Part shown: positions 12,447-23,940 of the stretch, piece after piece
How positions within the stretch are numbered: position 1 is the stretch's first letter
How the letters are laid out: each line of letters starts with the position of its first letter
Assembly (NCBI GenBank): GCA_029260755.1
Contig: JAJDCQ010000039.1
Coordinates: forward strand, 80,916 to 144,915
Direction: 5' to 3'
Length of the DNA: 64,000 nucleotides
DNA from: Planctomycetota bacterium
GTDB lineage: Bacteria; Planctomycetota; J058; JAJDCQ01
Translations under genes and position numbers: made by a program
Notes under the pieces: generated by a model
The model's database searches: none
Seen by the model: the letters and a program-made list of their open reading frames with translations, nothing else
What the model was told of the DNA's origin: nothing

Positions 12447-13289
12447 CTATCCGCCGCCGAGGGCTTCGTCGATCGCCCGGAGCGCGTCGAGCGCGCCGCT
12501 CGCGATCGAGACGGCGCCGCGCGGCGCCTGCGGCTCGCGCGGGTTGATCCGGACGAGGCTGGCGAGCTCGCGGGCGGCCATGCTCTCGCAGTGCCAGCGC
12601 ACCGTCGGGATGGCCGTCCCGGCGCCGCACTCGATCACCACGACGGGCCGGACTCCGACCGCCTCGACCCAGCTCATCATCCGGCTCTCCTGCTCGTTGC
12701 TCCGGCGGTGGATCCAGCGGCCGTCGCCGAACATCAGGATGTTGGGCCGGGCGACCCGGCCGCAGTCGGGGCACTCGGGCAGCGGCTCGCGCGCCTGGAA
12801 CGTCTCCTCGTCGACGGCCACCTCGGCGTCGCCGGCGTCCCAGATCTCCGAGGAGCAGGGTCGGCTGCACTGGAGATGGCCGATCGAGCCGTGGCACTCG
12901 AGCACCGCGTCGTCGGCGAAGCCGGCGCGCTGGAACTGTCCGTCGACGTTCGAGGTGAAGACGAACCCGCCGGCCGGCGCGGCGTCCGCCCAGCGGCGCA
13001 GGATCGCGAACCCGTCGTGCGGCTCGGTCTCGCGGTAGAGGTTCAGCCGGTGCCCGTAGAACCCCCAGGCCGTCGCCGGGTCGGTGTCGAACCAGCGCGG
13101 GTTCGCCATGTCGACGAACGAGAGGCCGCGCTTCCGGAACGGCGGGTAGGCCTTCCAGAAGCCCTCGTCGCCGCGGAAGTCGGGGAGGCCGGAGTCGACC
13201 CCCATGCCCGCGCCGGCGCCGACCATCACGCCCGCCGCGTCGCGCACGAGCGCGGCGGCGCGCTCGATCAGGTCCGGGTCGAGGCTCAC
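12447..13289 (-). CDS. Sir2-family NAD-dependent deacetylase-like protein
   Basis: A 280-residue cytosolic protein with Sir2 motifs: NAD-binding GAGAGMGVDSGLPDFRG, TSNVDGQFQRAG, the catalytic-His block ECHGSIGHLQC, a zinc site from CSRPC and CPDC, and RPNILMFGD. The family removes acyl groups from lysines using NAD. A segment of about 25 residues (RWIHRRSNEQESRMMSW) after FGD is unusual. The second zinc pair is normal, but the first is C-x3-C rather than C-x2-C. I chose GTG 13289 because a GAGAAGGTGA ribosome site lies 4 bases upstream; reading from further upstream would run into the neighbouring lipoprotein. It sits in an operon with that lipoprotein (34 bp gap) and the kinase. Confidence 0.85.
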   Translation of the reverse strand: MSLDPDLIERAAALVRDAAGVMVGAGAGMGVDSGLPDFRGDEGFWKAYPPFRKRGLSFVDMANPRWFDTDPATAWGFYGHRLNLYRETEPHDGFAILRRWADAAPAGGFVFTSNVDGQFQRAGFADDAVLECHGSIGHLQCSRPCSSEIWDAGDAEVAVDEETFQAREPLPECPDCGRVARPNILMFGDGRWIHRRSNEQESRMMSWVEAVGVRPVVVIECGAGTAIPTVRWHCESMAARELASLVRINPREPQAPRGAVSIASGALDALRAIDEALGGG

Positions 13290-13323
13290 GGGGTCACCTT
13301 CTCGAGGGAGCTCGTCGGTCGGG

Positions 13324-13995
13324 TCATCGGTCCACGCGGGTCGCTTCGAGACGGTAGAGATCGAGCAGCTCGCCGTGGGCGAACCGCTCGCCCACCGACA
13401 GCCGCCCCCAGACGGTGAGGGGAACATCCATCGCGAACGGCGTCGTCCCGTCCGAGGCGATCCTCACCTGCACCTGCTCGTTCAGCCCCAGGATCCGTCC
13501 GAAGCAGCAGGCGTTCTGGTTCGGGATGAGGACGAACTCGACGACCGCCTCGCCCTCGAACCGCGACGGCATCATGAAGCCGCGGATGACGACGTCGGTG
13601 TCGTTCCGGGCGAGCAGGGTCTCGGGGATCGCGTCGGGCGGCGGATCGCCGAACGTCTCGGGGAACCGATACGGGAACCCCGAGAGCTCGTCCCACGCGA
13701 GGGGGCGATGGGCGGCGTCGCCCTCGGCGAGCGGCAGCTCCTCGAGCTTCGCGTCCGGGTCGAACGTGCCGCCGATGCCCGGGCCGCCCGGACCATCGGG
13801 GCCGGCGGGCACGACGACCGGCCCGGCGGGACCCGTCGTCGCGCCGAGGACGGCGGCGATCGGGTCGCCCCGGACGAGCGTCCCGGTCGGCGGGTCGAGC
13901 GGGATGCCATCACCGCAGCCAGCGCCGACGCCGGCGGCGGCGACCGCGGCGATGAGGGCGATCAGGCTCGTCGACTGGCCGTCGCGCGTCACCAT
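13324..13995 (-). CDS. DUF3299-like lipoprotein with collagen-like linker
   Basis: A 223-residue exported protein: signal peptide with lipobox GAGC, then a Gly/Pro-rich collagen-like linker (GPAGPVVVPAGPDGPGGPG), then a DUF3299-like domain (LSGFPYRFPETF, VVIRGFMMPSRFEG, FVLIPNQNACCFG, MDVPLTVWGRLSVG). Proteins with that domain are exported and uncharacterised, often near transport or cell-envelope genes. The annotated start is the ATG directly before the hydrophobic leader. A longer in-frame ATG upstream was rejected because it would run into the divergent gene at 14075. No strong ribosome site is visible. Confidence 0.75.
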   Translation of the reverse strand: MVTRDGQSTSLIALIAAVAAAGVGAGCGDGIPLDPPTGTLVRGDPIAAVLGATTGPAGPVVVPAGPDGPGGPGIGGTFDPDAKLEELPLAEGDAAHRPLAWDELSGFPYRFPETFGDPPPDAIPETLLARNDTDVVIRGFMMPSRFEGEAVVEFVLIPNQNACCFGRILGLNEQVQVRIASDGTTPFAMDVPLTVWGRLSVGERFAHGELLDLYRLEATRVDR

Positions 13996-14022
13996 TGGAG
14001 ACGAGGATAACCGTCGAACGGC

Positions 14023-14041
14023 CCACGCGGCCAGCGCGTGG
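14023..14041. promoter_or_regulatory. Inverted repeat between two divergent lipoprotein genes
   Basis: A perfect 7-bp inverted repeat, CCACGCG and CGCGTGG with a 5-base loop, centred between the divergent starts at 13995 and 14075. The location fits an operator, or it may simply be a hairpin in the shared promoter region. Nothing else marks it. Confidence 0.35.
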
Positions 14042-14074
14042 TAACATGCGAGCTCGGAAGGGAGTGAGTGAGTC

Positions 14075-14557
14075 ATGCGAACCCCATCGATCGTCGCCCT
14101 GCTCCTCGCCGTCACCCTGCTCGCCGGCTGTCCGGATGGAGGGGCGAGCGACCCGGCCGACCCCACCGAGACCACCTCGCCCGCCGACGCGGCGGATGCC
14201 CGCGCCGTCCTCGACCGCTTCCTTCAGCTCCAGGTCGACGGGCACTACGACGCGGCGATGCAGCTCGTCGCCGCGGCGAGCTTCGAGGCGTTCGCGAGGG
14301 AGACCGGCCTCGGCCCCGCCGACGCCCGGCGAGGGATGGCGAAGGTGCTCCAGGCCGCGCCGACGAAGCTCCTCGCCTTCGGCGTCGGCGAGACCCGCGA
14401 CCGCGGCAAGGGCGAGTGGGGGTTCCGCGTCACCCAGCGGGTGCAGGTCGAGGGCGAGGGCGAGACCGAGGTGGCCGAGTGGTTCGTCGTCCTCCAGGAG
14501 GACGGCGCCTGGGTCGTCGATACGAGCCAGACGGTGATGGCGGCAGATGATGGATAG
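14075..14557 (+). CDS. Small lipoprotein with NTF2-like fold
   Basis: A 160-residue protein with a signal peptide and lipobox LAGC, an acidic Ser/Thr/Asp linker, then a domain resembling the NTF2/DUF4878-like group: DARAVLDRFLQLQVDGHYDAAM (helical start), GVGETRDRG, VTQRVQVEGEGETEVAEWFVVLQEDGAWVVD (paired strands). A strong ribosome site (GGAAGGGAG) lies 8-12 bases upstream of ATG. It has no same-strand partner upstream and is separated from the AbiE pair downstream by an AT-richer spacer. Function unknown; the fold call is from pattern only. Confidence 0.72.
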   Translation: MRTPSIVALLLAVTLLAGCPDGGASDPADPTETTSPADAADARAVLDRFLQLQVDGHYDAAMQLVAAASFEAFARETGLGPADARRGMAKVLQAAPTKLLAFGVGETRDRGKGEWGFRVTQRVQVEGEGETEVAEWFVVLQEDGAWVVDTSQTVMAADDG

Positions 14558-14650
14558 GCGTTTGTTTGTCATCCTCGGTTCTCCTTGGATCTGCTTTCGC
14601 TGTAAATCTCTCGATTGAAACTATTTACTTGTCGTCCGAAATCTCGTGAT

Positions 14651-14686
14651 TGTCCGGTATTCTCGGACACATTAAGATTCCGGACA
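14651..14686 (+). promoter_or_regulatory. Probable operator/promoter of the AbiE-type toxin-antitoxin pair
   Basis: The 130 bp before the antitoxin gene is noticeably AT-richer than its surroundings. It holds TGTCCG (14651-14656), an inverted copy CGGACA (14664-14669, 7 bases between), and a third half site CGGACA at 14681-14686 ending one base before the ATG. AbiEi antitoxins are known to repress their own promoter by binding inverted repeats, so negative autoregulation is the natural reading. There is no clear ribosome site, so translation may be leaderless or weak. Confidence 0.55.
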
Positions 14687-14687
14687 G

Positions 14688-15782
14688 ATGGATGCGGTCG
14701 ACGATCTCGTTCAGTCCTGCCTGACTCACATGGCCGCCCTCCCCTTCGTGCGGGGAGTCCAGGTGGCCCGCCCTCGAGAGCGTGGTGGCGTCCCTTCGTG
14801 CCTGACCCTGACCCTCGAGACCCCCCGGGGCGCATTCGACCGTCGACTCGAGGTGATCGAGACGGCCCTTACCGAGGCGCTGGTCTCGCGGGCCCTCGAC
14901 CGTCTCGATGCCCGTGGCGACGGACCGCGCTGGCTCGTGTTCGCCCACCACGTCCCCGGGCGAATCGCCGAGAGCCTCGCCGAGCGAGGCGTCGATTCCG
15001 TCGACGAGGCTGGTAACTGCAACCTGCGAATCGGAAACGACCACACCGCGATCATCGAGGGGCGTCGACCCGTCCGCCGGCCTCGGCCGACGCCCGTGAG
15101 GCCATCGGGATACCGGGTCATCTTCGGCCTCCTGTGTGATTCGAGCCTCGTGGACGCATCCGTTCGTGCGGTCGCCGAGAGGACCGGTGTCGGCAAGTCG
15201 TCGGTCGGTGAGGCGATCGAGCGCCTGGAGGCTGATGGCTTCGTCGGTCGAACTCGGACGGGAAGAACCCTCCTGAATCGAGCGAGCCTGCTCGACCGCT
15301 GGATCGTCGGGTATCAGGATGTGCTCAGGCCGCGGCTCGTGATCGGTCGGTTCCAGGTGCGGGAGCGTGACCCCGCCCGATTGGCGCGTGCCGTGGAGGC
15401 GCTCGGGTGCCCGTGGGCCTGGGGAGGTGGGGTCGCCTGCGAGCGACTGACCGGTCACTACCGGGGGCCGGACTTGACCCTGCATCTCGACCGGTCCCCG
15501 TCACGGAGCGGGCAGACGCTCCTAGCCGTACCCGATGATGACCTCCGATCCCGGCGACGCACTCCACTCCCACCACGTATCGGGCAGACGCTCCGCGCCG
15601 TACCCGATGACGACGGACCACTCGTGGTCGTGGGCGTCCCTGGTCCCATCGCCTTCGAGGGCGCGGTTCCGAAGACCGTGCATCCGCTCCTCGTCGCGTC
15701 GGAGTTGCTCGTTGCCGGCGACGATCGCGCTCGCGAAGCCGCCAGGGATGTCCGAGCGACGTTCCTCGGACACCTCTCGTGA
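14688..15782 (+). CDS. AbiEi-like antitoxin / winged-helix regulator of a type IV toxin-antitoxin pair
   Basis: A 364-residue protein. The middle holds a winged-helix segment (DASVRAVAERTGVGKSSVGE, IERLEADGFVGRT), followed by a C-terminal domain with LLNRASLLDRWIVGYQDVLRPRL and a late GDDRAREAARDVR segment. This resembles the larger AbiEi-family antitoxins paired with nucleotidyltransferases. The pairing is supported by the four-base GTGA overlap with the downstream nucleotidyltransferase, and by the palindromic upstream site. It contains an in-frame, 72-bp-spaced partial duplication (GQTLLAVPDDD and GQTLRAVPDDD). The family reading is by pattern and gene order, so moderate. Confidence 0.65.
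   Translation: MDAVDDLVQSCLTHMAALPFVRGVQVARPRERGGVPSCLTLTLETPRGAFDRRLEVIETALTEALVSRALDRLDARGDGPRWLVFAHHVPGRIAESLAERGVDSVDEAGNCNLRIGNDHTAIIEGRRPVRRPRPTPVRPSGYRVIFGLLCDSSLVDASVRAVAERTGVGKSSVGEAIERLEADGFVGRTRTGRTLLNRASLLDRWIVGYQDVLRPRLVIGRFQVRERDPARLARAVEALGCPWAWGGGVACERLTGHYRGPDLTLHLDRSPSRSGQTLLAVPDDDLRSRRRTPLPPRIGQTLRAVPDDDGPLVVVGVPGPIAFEGAVPKTVHPLLVASELLVAGDDRAREAARDVRATFLGHLS
15509..15614 (+). repeat. Imperfect direct repeat inside the AbiEi-like gene
   Basis: A 34-base sequence at 15509-15542 recurs at 15581-15614 with three differences. The offset is 72 bases, so the reading frame is kept. The 38 bases between the copies are not repeated. It encodes GQTLxAVPDDD twice and looks like a recent local duplication in the C-terminal domain. 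Confidence 0.8.
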
Positions 15783-16551
15783 CTGGCCAGCTTTCGTCGG
15801 CGCAGCTCTCCGCCCTTCGCGGGCTCGCCGAGGCGTTTCCGACGAGGCGTCGGGTGCTGATCGGCGCGTCGGCCCTACGCTGCCACTCGGCGTCGTTCGC
15901 GGGAGGCAGACCCTCGACCTCGACGTCGCGGTCGAGATCACGGTCGGCGAGCTCGTTCTTCTCGACGAGATCGAGGGCTGGTGTCGAGACGCGCGCATCG
16001 AGCATCGAGTGCGCACCGACGACGGCGCCGAGGTCGACATCATTCCCGCGACGTCCGAGCTCCTCGCGGCGGGTGAGCTCATCTGGCCGAGCGGACGCGC
16101 GTTCAACCTGACCGGAGTCAGGCTCGCGATTGGCCGGGCGGAGAGGGTCCGGGTCGCGGAGGACCTGACCGTCGATGTCGCTCCGCTCCCGGTGATCACG
16201 CTGCTGAAGATGATCGCATATCTCGACCGGCCGGACCGTCTAGCCGATCTGGGCGACATCGCTCAGGCGTTCGATGCCGTGACGGACGAGGACCGATACG
16301 ACGACCGGGCCATTGACCTCGGTCTCGACTTCAACAGCGAGGCCGGTCCATTCGTGCTTGCCCGTCGTCTCCTTCCCCTCGAGCCGAGAGAGCTGGCCGC
16401 GGCACGGCGCTTCGTCGAGCTCGTGCGAGACGACGGGCACGCGCTTGGCACCCAGGCGGCGATGGCTCGACGCGCGCCGGCGAACTGGCGAGACGACCCC
16501 GATCAGCTGCTCGAGCGGGTCGAGGCGTTCGCGCGAGGGCTCGAGCTCTGA
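15779..16551 (+). pseudogene. AbiEii-like nucleotidyltransferase, frameshifted (possibly a sequencing error)
   Basis: The partner toxin of the AbiE pair, starting at a GTG inside the antitoxin stop. The first frame gives RRRVLIGASALRCHSASFAG, then turns into Ser/Thr/Arg nonsense and stops at 16111. The second frame gives RQTLDLDVAVEIT followed by a normal C-terminus (GAEVDIIPATSELLA, PLPVITLLKMIAYLDRP, DLGDIAQAFD). Adding one G to the GGG run at 15901-15903 joins them into a 257-residue nucleotidyltransferase with the G-S/A and DLD motifs of the family. The remainder of both frames is intact and unscarred, so the break is recent, a base-calling error, or a site of slippage. It is convergent with the next gene (3 bp). 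Confidence 0.75.
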
Positions 16552-16554
16552 GCG

Positions 16555-18765
16555 TCAGCGGCCGCGCCGCGACCGCCGCCCCCGCATCGTCCGCTCCCGC
16601 ACTCGTCGCAGGCTCTCGTTGCCGACCTCTCCGGTCAGCAGGCCCGTCGAGCGGGTCGTCCGGGTGCGGCCGTTCGCCATCCGCTCGGCGATCTCGGGGA
16701 CGCTCGTCCCGGTCGCCTCGGCGAGCCTTCCCATCCGATCGAGCTCGGCGCGGGTGAGCGGGCTCTCGGCGAAGACGGCGCTGCGCTCGGCGGCGCGGTC
16801 GATGTTGAGGTCCATGCTCGTGGCGCGGTTCATGGCATCCAGGGCCATCAGCATGATGGCGCGCTGGCGGAACCTCTCGGCGTTCGCCGGCTGCATCCGG
16901 GAGGTGACCTGCTCGAGGTGCTCGAGCATGCCGCGGCTCACGCTGACCGTCGAGCCGGCCGTCCGGACCTGGGCGGTCACCTTCGGGCGGCCGTCCTCGA
17001 CGATCCGCACCTCGAGCTGCTCGTGGCCGCTCTGCGACATCCAGTGGACGCCTGGCCAGAGGTTGCGGGCGCCCTCGCGGATGCGGTCGGTCATCCCGGC
17101 GACCTCGGCCTCGAGCGCCTGACCGGGTCGGTCGTGGTGCGCCTCGGTCCCCTCGTTCGCGGTCGACGCGCCGCCGCCGGTGCTCCGGCCGCCTCGGGCG
17201 CTCCCCTCGAGCCGATCGGTCATGCCGGTCGCCTCGCGGGCGGCCTCGCGGGCGCGACGCCAGTCCGCGAGGCGGTTGCGTCCGGTCCGCTCGCGGAAGG
17301 CGGTGTTGCGCTGCTCGACCTCGGCGGGGTTCTCGAGGCTGCGCTCGAACCACTCGAAGAGCTTCGCGCGGTGTCCCTCGCTCGTGTGCTCGACGTTCAC
17401 GAAGTCGTGCAGGATCCGGCGGATTCGCGTCGCCACCGCTCCCGGTCTCAGGCCTTCTGCGCTCCGCTCGCTTCCTTCGGGACTCGCCGTTCCGAATTCC
17501 CCCGTATTGATCCGCTCCGCCAGCCGGAGGATCTTCCGGATGTGGTTCCGCTTCGCCTGCTCGATCCCCTCCTGCACCTCCTCGGGCAGCGCCCGGTCGT
17601 GCTCGAGGGGGAGGAAGAGCCAGTTGAACGCGCTCGGCAGGAGCATCTTCTTGCCGTTGCGCGTGTCGGCGGTCGCCATGAGCTTGACCGCCTCGGCGAG
17701 CTGCGCGCTGGTCAGGTTCGTCTCGAGCCCGAAGCGCTCGCGGCTGCCCTCGATCTCGCTGGCGAGCCAGTTGAGCTCGCGCGTCGTCCACTCGCCCTGG
17801 CCGTCCCAGCCGAACGTCCGGAACGGGATCACCCGCTCGCTGCTGTGCTCGAAGAACGGGTTGTCGCGGTCGAACGCCCACGGCCCGGCTCGGCCGTCGG
17901 GGCCGAACGTGGCGGCCGTCAGGTTGAGGAACCGGCGCAGGCGGCCCGTGTCCTTCATGAGCCCGCGGAACTCGATGTCGAGGTTGAGGCTGCCGTCGGG
18001 GTGCCGGATCCGGTTCACCCGGATCCCGCGGCGCTCGACGAGGTCCTCCATCGCGCGGGGCCGCTCGCTCGACAGCGCCCGGAGCGCCTTCTGGAGCTCG
18101 GAGACGTTCATCGGCTGGTTGTCCATCGACTTCAGGACGAAGTCGGTCCGGCTGCTCACGTGCGCCCGCCGGAGCCAGATCGCCCAGCTCGTCCGCCGGA
18201 GCCAGTCGACCACCTGCGGCGCCCGCTCGGCCATCGCCGCGTCGGGGAAGCGGGTGTGCATGTGGAAGGCGATCGTCTCGGGGACGCTCGACTTCAGCCG
18301 CTCCATCTCCGCCATCGCCAGGCGCGGGTTGTCGAACGGGTTGCTCCGGATCTCGAGGTGGGGGACGTTGATCTCCGGGAAGTGCCAGGTGACCGACTTG
18401 TCGAGGTGGGGGAAGCGCTCGACGTCGACCTGGAAGTTGCTCGCCGCGTGCTCGCCGCGGTAGTTCTCGAAGAAGAAGCGCGTCTTCTCCTGGAGGCTCA
18501 GCTCGCCCCAACGATCGACGATCGCTCGATTGGGTGCGCTCCATCGGGCGCCCGGCGTCGGGATGATGAACCGGAGAAGGGAGTGACTCGCGACGTTGCC
18601 GTTCGGGCCCGACGCGTCGTTCGTCCGCGTCTTGAGCTCGAAGCCCACCGTCATCCGCCCCTCGCCGATGCGGACCTCCTCGGGGAGCTCCTGGGCGAGG
18701 GCGGGCGAGGTGAGCGTGAGCGCGAGGATGATCGCGACCGGCCAGCGGGCGGCGTGGCGGAGCAT
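16555..18765 (-). CDS. Large exported protein of unknown family, copy A (paralogue of 21640-23940)
   Basis: A 736-residue protein with a clear signal peptide (hydrophobic VAIILALTL, cleavage after ALAQ). I chose the second of two close ATGs because a GGGAGGGA site lies about 9 bases upstream. It is homologous along its whole length to the protein at 21640-23940; blocks shared by both copies include GEGxMTVGFELKT, KSMDNQPMN, LLPSAFNWLFLP, EHDRA and HWMxQSGH. The C-terminal third begins with a variable linker (here EGSARGGRSTGGG) and ends in a basic tail (RRSRRGR). No known domain or enzyme motif was recognised. The gene is divergent from the WD40 kinase at 18885, sharing its promoter region. 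Confidence 0.82.
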   Translation of the reverse strand: MLRHAARWPVAIILALTLTSPALAQELPEEVRIGEGRMTVGFELKTRTNDASGPNGNVASHSLLRFIIPTPGARWSAPNRAIVDRWGELSLQEKTRFFFENYRGEHAASNFQVDVERFPHLDKSVTWHFPEINVPHLEIRSNPFDNPRLAMAEMERLKSSVPETIAFHMHTRFPDAAMAERAPQVVDWLRRTSWAIWLRRAHVSSRTDFVLKSMDNQPMNVSELQKALRALSSERPRAMEDLVERRGIRVNRIRHPDGSLNLDIEFRGLMKDTGRLRRFLNLTAATFGPDGRAGPWAFDRDNPFFEHSSERVIPFRTFGWDGQGEWTTRELNWLASEIEGSRERFGLETNLTSAQLAEAVKLMATADTRNGKKMLLPSAFNWLFLPLEHDRALPEEVQEGIEQAKRNHIRKILRLAERINTGEFGTASPEGSERSAEGLRPGAVATRIRRILHDFVNVEHTSEGHRAKLFEWFERSLENPAEVEQRNTAFRERTGRNRLADWRRAREAAREATGMTDRLEGSARGGRSTGGGASTANEGTEAHHDRPGQALEAEVAGMTDRIREGARNLWPGVHWMSQSGHEQLEVRIVEDGRPKVTAQVRTAGSTVSVSRGMLEHLEQVTSRMQPANAERFRQRAIMLMALDAMNRATSMDLNIDRAAERSAVFAESPLTRAELDRMGRLAEATGTSVPEIAERMANGRTRTTRSTGLLTGEVGNESLRRVRERTMRGRRSRRGR

Positions 18766-18884
18766 CGGCATTTCCCTCCCGGCGCCAGCATAAGTCACGG
18801 CGGCCCAACGTCGCCACCGGGAAATCGCCGGAGCCCGCTGCACGGCTGGCCGCGGAGCGAGGTCGGTGCCAAACTCTCTCTGCG

Positions 18885-21545
<2,661 letters not shown>

Positions 21546-21639
21546 TCCGAGCGGGCTCCGTGGGTACGGCACGGGGGCGCGAGCCTACGCGGCCCACGCC
21601 CCAGCACCGAAACGAAGAGGAGAGGAGATTGACTGTCGA

Positions 21640-23940
21640 TCAACGCCGTCCGCGGCGGTTCCGCGAGCTGCGGCTGCGGACGCGGCGCGCGTTCGTGTTG
21701 CCCATGGCCTGCTCGCCGACCACGCCGTAGCCGCGGCCCGGGCGCGGGGCGGTCACGCCCTCGACGAGGCGGGAGGCGACCTGCGGCGTGCTGATCCCGG
21801 CCCGCTCGAAGCCGCGCCGGAGCGACTCGAGCTCGGCGGTGCTCATCCGCTGGGCGAACATGCCGTTGGTCGCGGCCTTCTCGATGTTCAGGCGGCCCGA
21901 GTTGGCGCGGTTGAGCGCCTCCATCGAGAGGAGGAACATGGCGCGGCTGCGGAAGGTCTTCGCCTCCGCCTCGCTCATGCCCTCGGTCGCCCCGTCGAGC
22001 TTGTCGAGGGTGCCCTTGCTGATCCGGATCGTGGTGCCCTGACGCTTCATCTGGGCGGTGACCTTGTCGCGACCGTCCTCGGTGACGATGACCTCGAGCG
22101 ACTGGTGACCGCTCTGGTTCATCCAGTGGATGCTCGGGAACGCGTTCTTCGCGCCGGCCCGCACGGCGTCGCGGAGGCCCTCGGCCTCGGGCTGCAGGCG
22201 GTGGATCCGCGGCGCGGTCGTCTGCTCGGTCGTCTCGTTCGCCGCCGCCGCCGCCGCCTCGACGACGGGCCGGTTCGCCACCTCGGCGCTGGCGTTGGCG
22301 TTGACGTTGGCGCCGGCGTTCGCGTTCGTGGTCGAACGGTTGCCGCCGTTGCGGGCCGACTCGATCGAGACGACGTTCTCGGCGTTCGCGCCGCGGTTGC
22401 CGGTGCTGGTCTCACGAGCGAGGGTGCTCGCCATGCCCTCGGCCGACCGCGCCGACCGCTCGGCCTCGCGCGACTCGACGAAGCTCGCCCAGCGGTTACG
22501 GCCGGTCTCGGCGCGGAAGCGCTCGTTGAGCCGGTCGATCTCGGCCGGCTTCTCGAGGCCGAGCTCGTACCACTCGAAGAGCTTCTTCGTCTTGCCGGCG
22601 TCCTTGAAGCCCTCGTTGACGAAGTCGTGAAGGACGCGGCGGACGCGGGTGGCGATCGCGCCGTGGCGGCTGCCGAACTCGCCGGCGTGGACCCGCTCGG
22701 CCAGCTTGATCACGCGCCGGGTGTACTCGGCCTTCTTCTTCTCGATCTGCTCCTGGACGCGCTCGGGGATCGCGCGGTCGTGCTCGATCGGGAGGAACAG
22801 CCAGTTGAAGGCGCTCGGCAGGAGCATCTTCTTGCCGTTCTTGGTGTCGGCGGTCGCCATCGTCTCGATCGCGGAGGCGAGCTGCTCGGGCGTGAGGCTC
22901 GTCGAGACGCCGAAGCGCTCGCGGAGGCCGTTCATCTCGTTGCCGAGCCACTTGAGCTCGTTCGGCTCCCAGCTGCCCGCGCCGTGCCAGCCGAAGGTGC
23001 GGAACTTGATCACCTCGCGGCTGCTGTGCTCGCGGAACGGGGAGTCCGCGTCGAACGCGAACGGGCCGAACTCGCCCCCGCCGAACGCGTTCGCCGTCAT
23101 CCGGACGTAGCGCTCGATCCGATCGACGTCCCGCATGAGGCCGCGGAACTCGACGTCGAGGAGGTTGCCGCCGGCGTCGCCCCGAAGGCGGCTCACCCGG
23201 ATTCCGCGGCGCTCGATGATGTCCTTGGCGGCGTTCGGGTTCTCGGCGGCGAAGGCGGCGAACGCCTTCTCGAGCTCGCCCATGTTCATGGGCTGGTTGT
23301 CCATCGACTTGAGGACGAAGTCGGTCCGCTGCTGCACGGTGTGGGCGCGCTTGAGCCAGATCGCCCAGCTCACCCGGCGGAACCAGTCCGCCACGCTCGC
23401 GGCGCTCGAGGCGTTGGTCGTATCGGGGAAGCGGGTGTGGACGTGGAACGCGATCGTCTCGCGGACGTCGGCCTTGAGGCGTCGGATGTCGGCCATCGCG
23501 GCCTGCGGGTTGTCGTAGGGCTTACTCCGCACCTCGATGTGCGGGATGTTCATGTGGCCGTACCACGAGACCGAGCCGTCGAGCATCGGGTACTTCGACG
23601 TGTTGATCTCGAAGTTCGTCGAGTGGTGGCCGCCCTTGTAGGACTCGAAGAAGAAGCCGGTCCGCTCGCGCGTCGACATGCTCTCCCAGTTGCTGACCTT
23701 CTCCTGCTCGGCGGCGCTCCACGACGAGCCCGCCTTCGGGCGGATGAAGCGCATGAGCGAGTGCGACGCCGTCCGGCCGTTCGGCCCGCTTCCGTGGGTG
23801 GTCGTCTTCAGCTCGAAGCCGACCGTCATGTGGCCCTCGCCGACGTTGACGCGGGTCGGGATCTCCTGCGCCTGCGCGATCGCGGGAGCGATCAGCAGGG
23901 CGGTCACGAGGGCGAAGGTTGCCAGGGCGGGACGTCTCAT
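21640..23940 (-). CDS. Large exported protein of unknown family, copy B (paralogue of 16555-18765)
   Basis: A 766-residue protein with a signal peptide (ALVTALLIAPAIAQAQ). ATG 23940 is supported by GAGAGAGG 7 bases upstream. The N-terminal part (to about 470) and a C-terminal part (SIHWMNQSGH to GVTAP) match copy A block by block. Between them lies an Asn/Ala-rich low-complexity linker (NANAGANVNANASAEVANR) where copy A has a shorter Gly/Arg-rich linker. The protein ends SRNRRGRR. It is the gene after the kinase at 24172-27246 on the same strand (231 bp gap), so each paralogue sits beside its own WD40 kinase. No recognised domain; a structural or matrix-type envelope protein is only a guess. 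Confidence 0.82.
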   Translation of the reverse strand: MRRPALATFALVTALLIAPAIAQAQEIPTRVNVGEGHMTVGFELKTTTHGSGPNGRTASHSLMRFIRPKAGSSWSAAEQEKVSNWESMSTRERTGFFFESYKGGHHSTNFEINTSKYPMLDGSVSWYGHMNIPHIEVRSKPYDNPQAAMADIRRLKADVRETIAFHVHTRFPDTTNASSAASVADWFRRVSWAIWLKRAHTVQQRTDFVLKSMDNQPMNMGELEKAFAAFAAENPNAAKDIIERRGIRVSRLRGDAGGNLLDVEFRGLMRDVDRIERYVRMTANAFGGGEFGPFAFDADSPFREHSSREVIKFRTFGWHGAGSWEPNELKWLGNEMNGLRERFGVSTSLTPEQLASAIETMATADTKNGKKMLLPSAFNWLFLPIEHDRAIPERVQEQIEKKKAEYTRRVIKLAERVHAGEFGSRHGAIATRVRRVLHDFVNEGFKDAGKTKKLFEWYELGLEKPAEIDRLNERFRAETGRNRWASFVESREAERSARSAEGMASTLARETSTGNRGANAENVVSIESARNGGNRSTTNANAGANVNANASAEVANRPVVEAAAAAANETTEQTTAPRIHRLQPEAEGLRDAVRAGAKNAFPSIHWMNQSGHQSLEVIVTEDGRDKVTAQMKRQGTTIRISKGTLDKLDGATEGMSEAEAKTFRSRAMFLLSMEALNRANSGRLNIEKAATNGMFAQRMSTAELESLRRGFERAGISTPQVASRLVEGVTAPRPGRGYGVVGEQAMGNTNARRVRSRSSRNRRGRR

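Noticed and set aside
8907..13418. Plus-strand open frame of 1503 codons
   Set aside because: Antisense to the receptor kinase and the Sir2-like gene; low-complexity Arg/Glu/Gly composition and no start signals.
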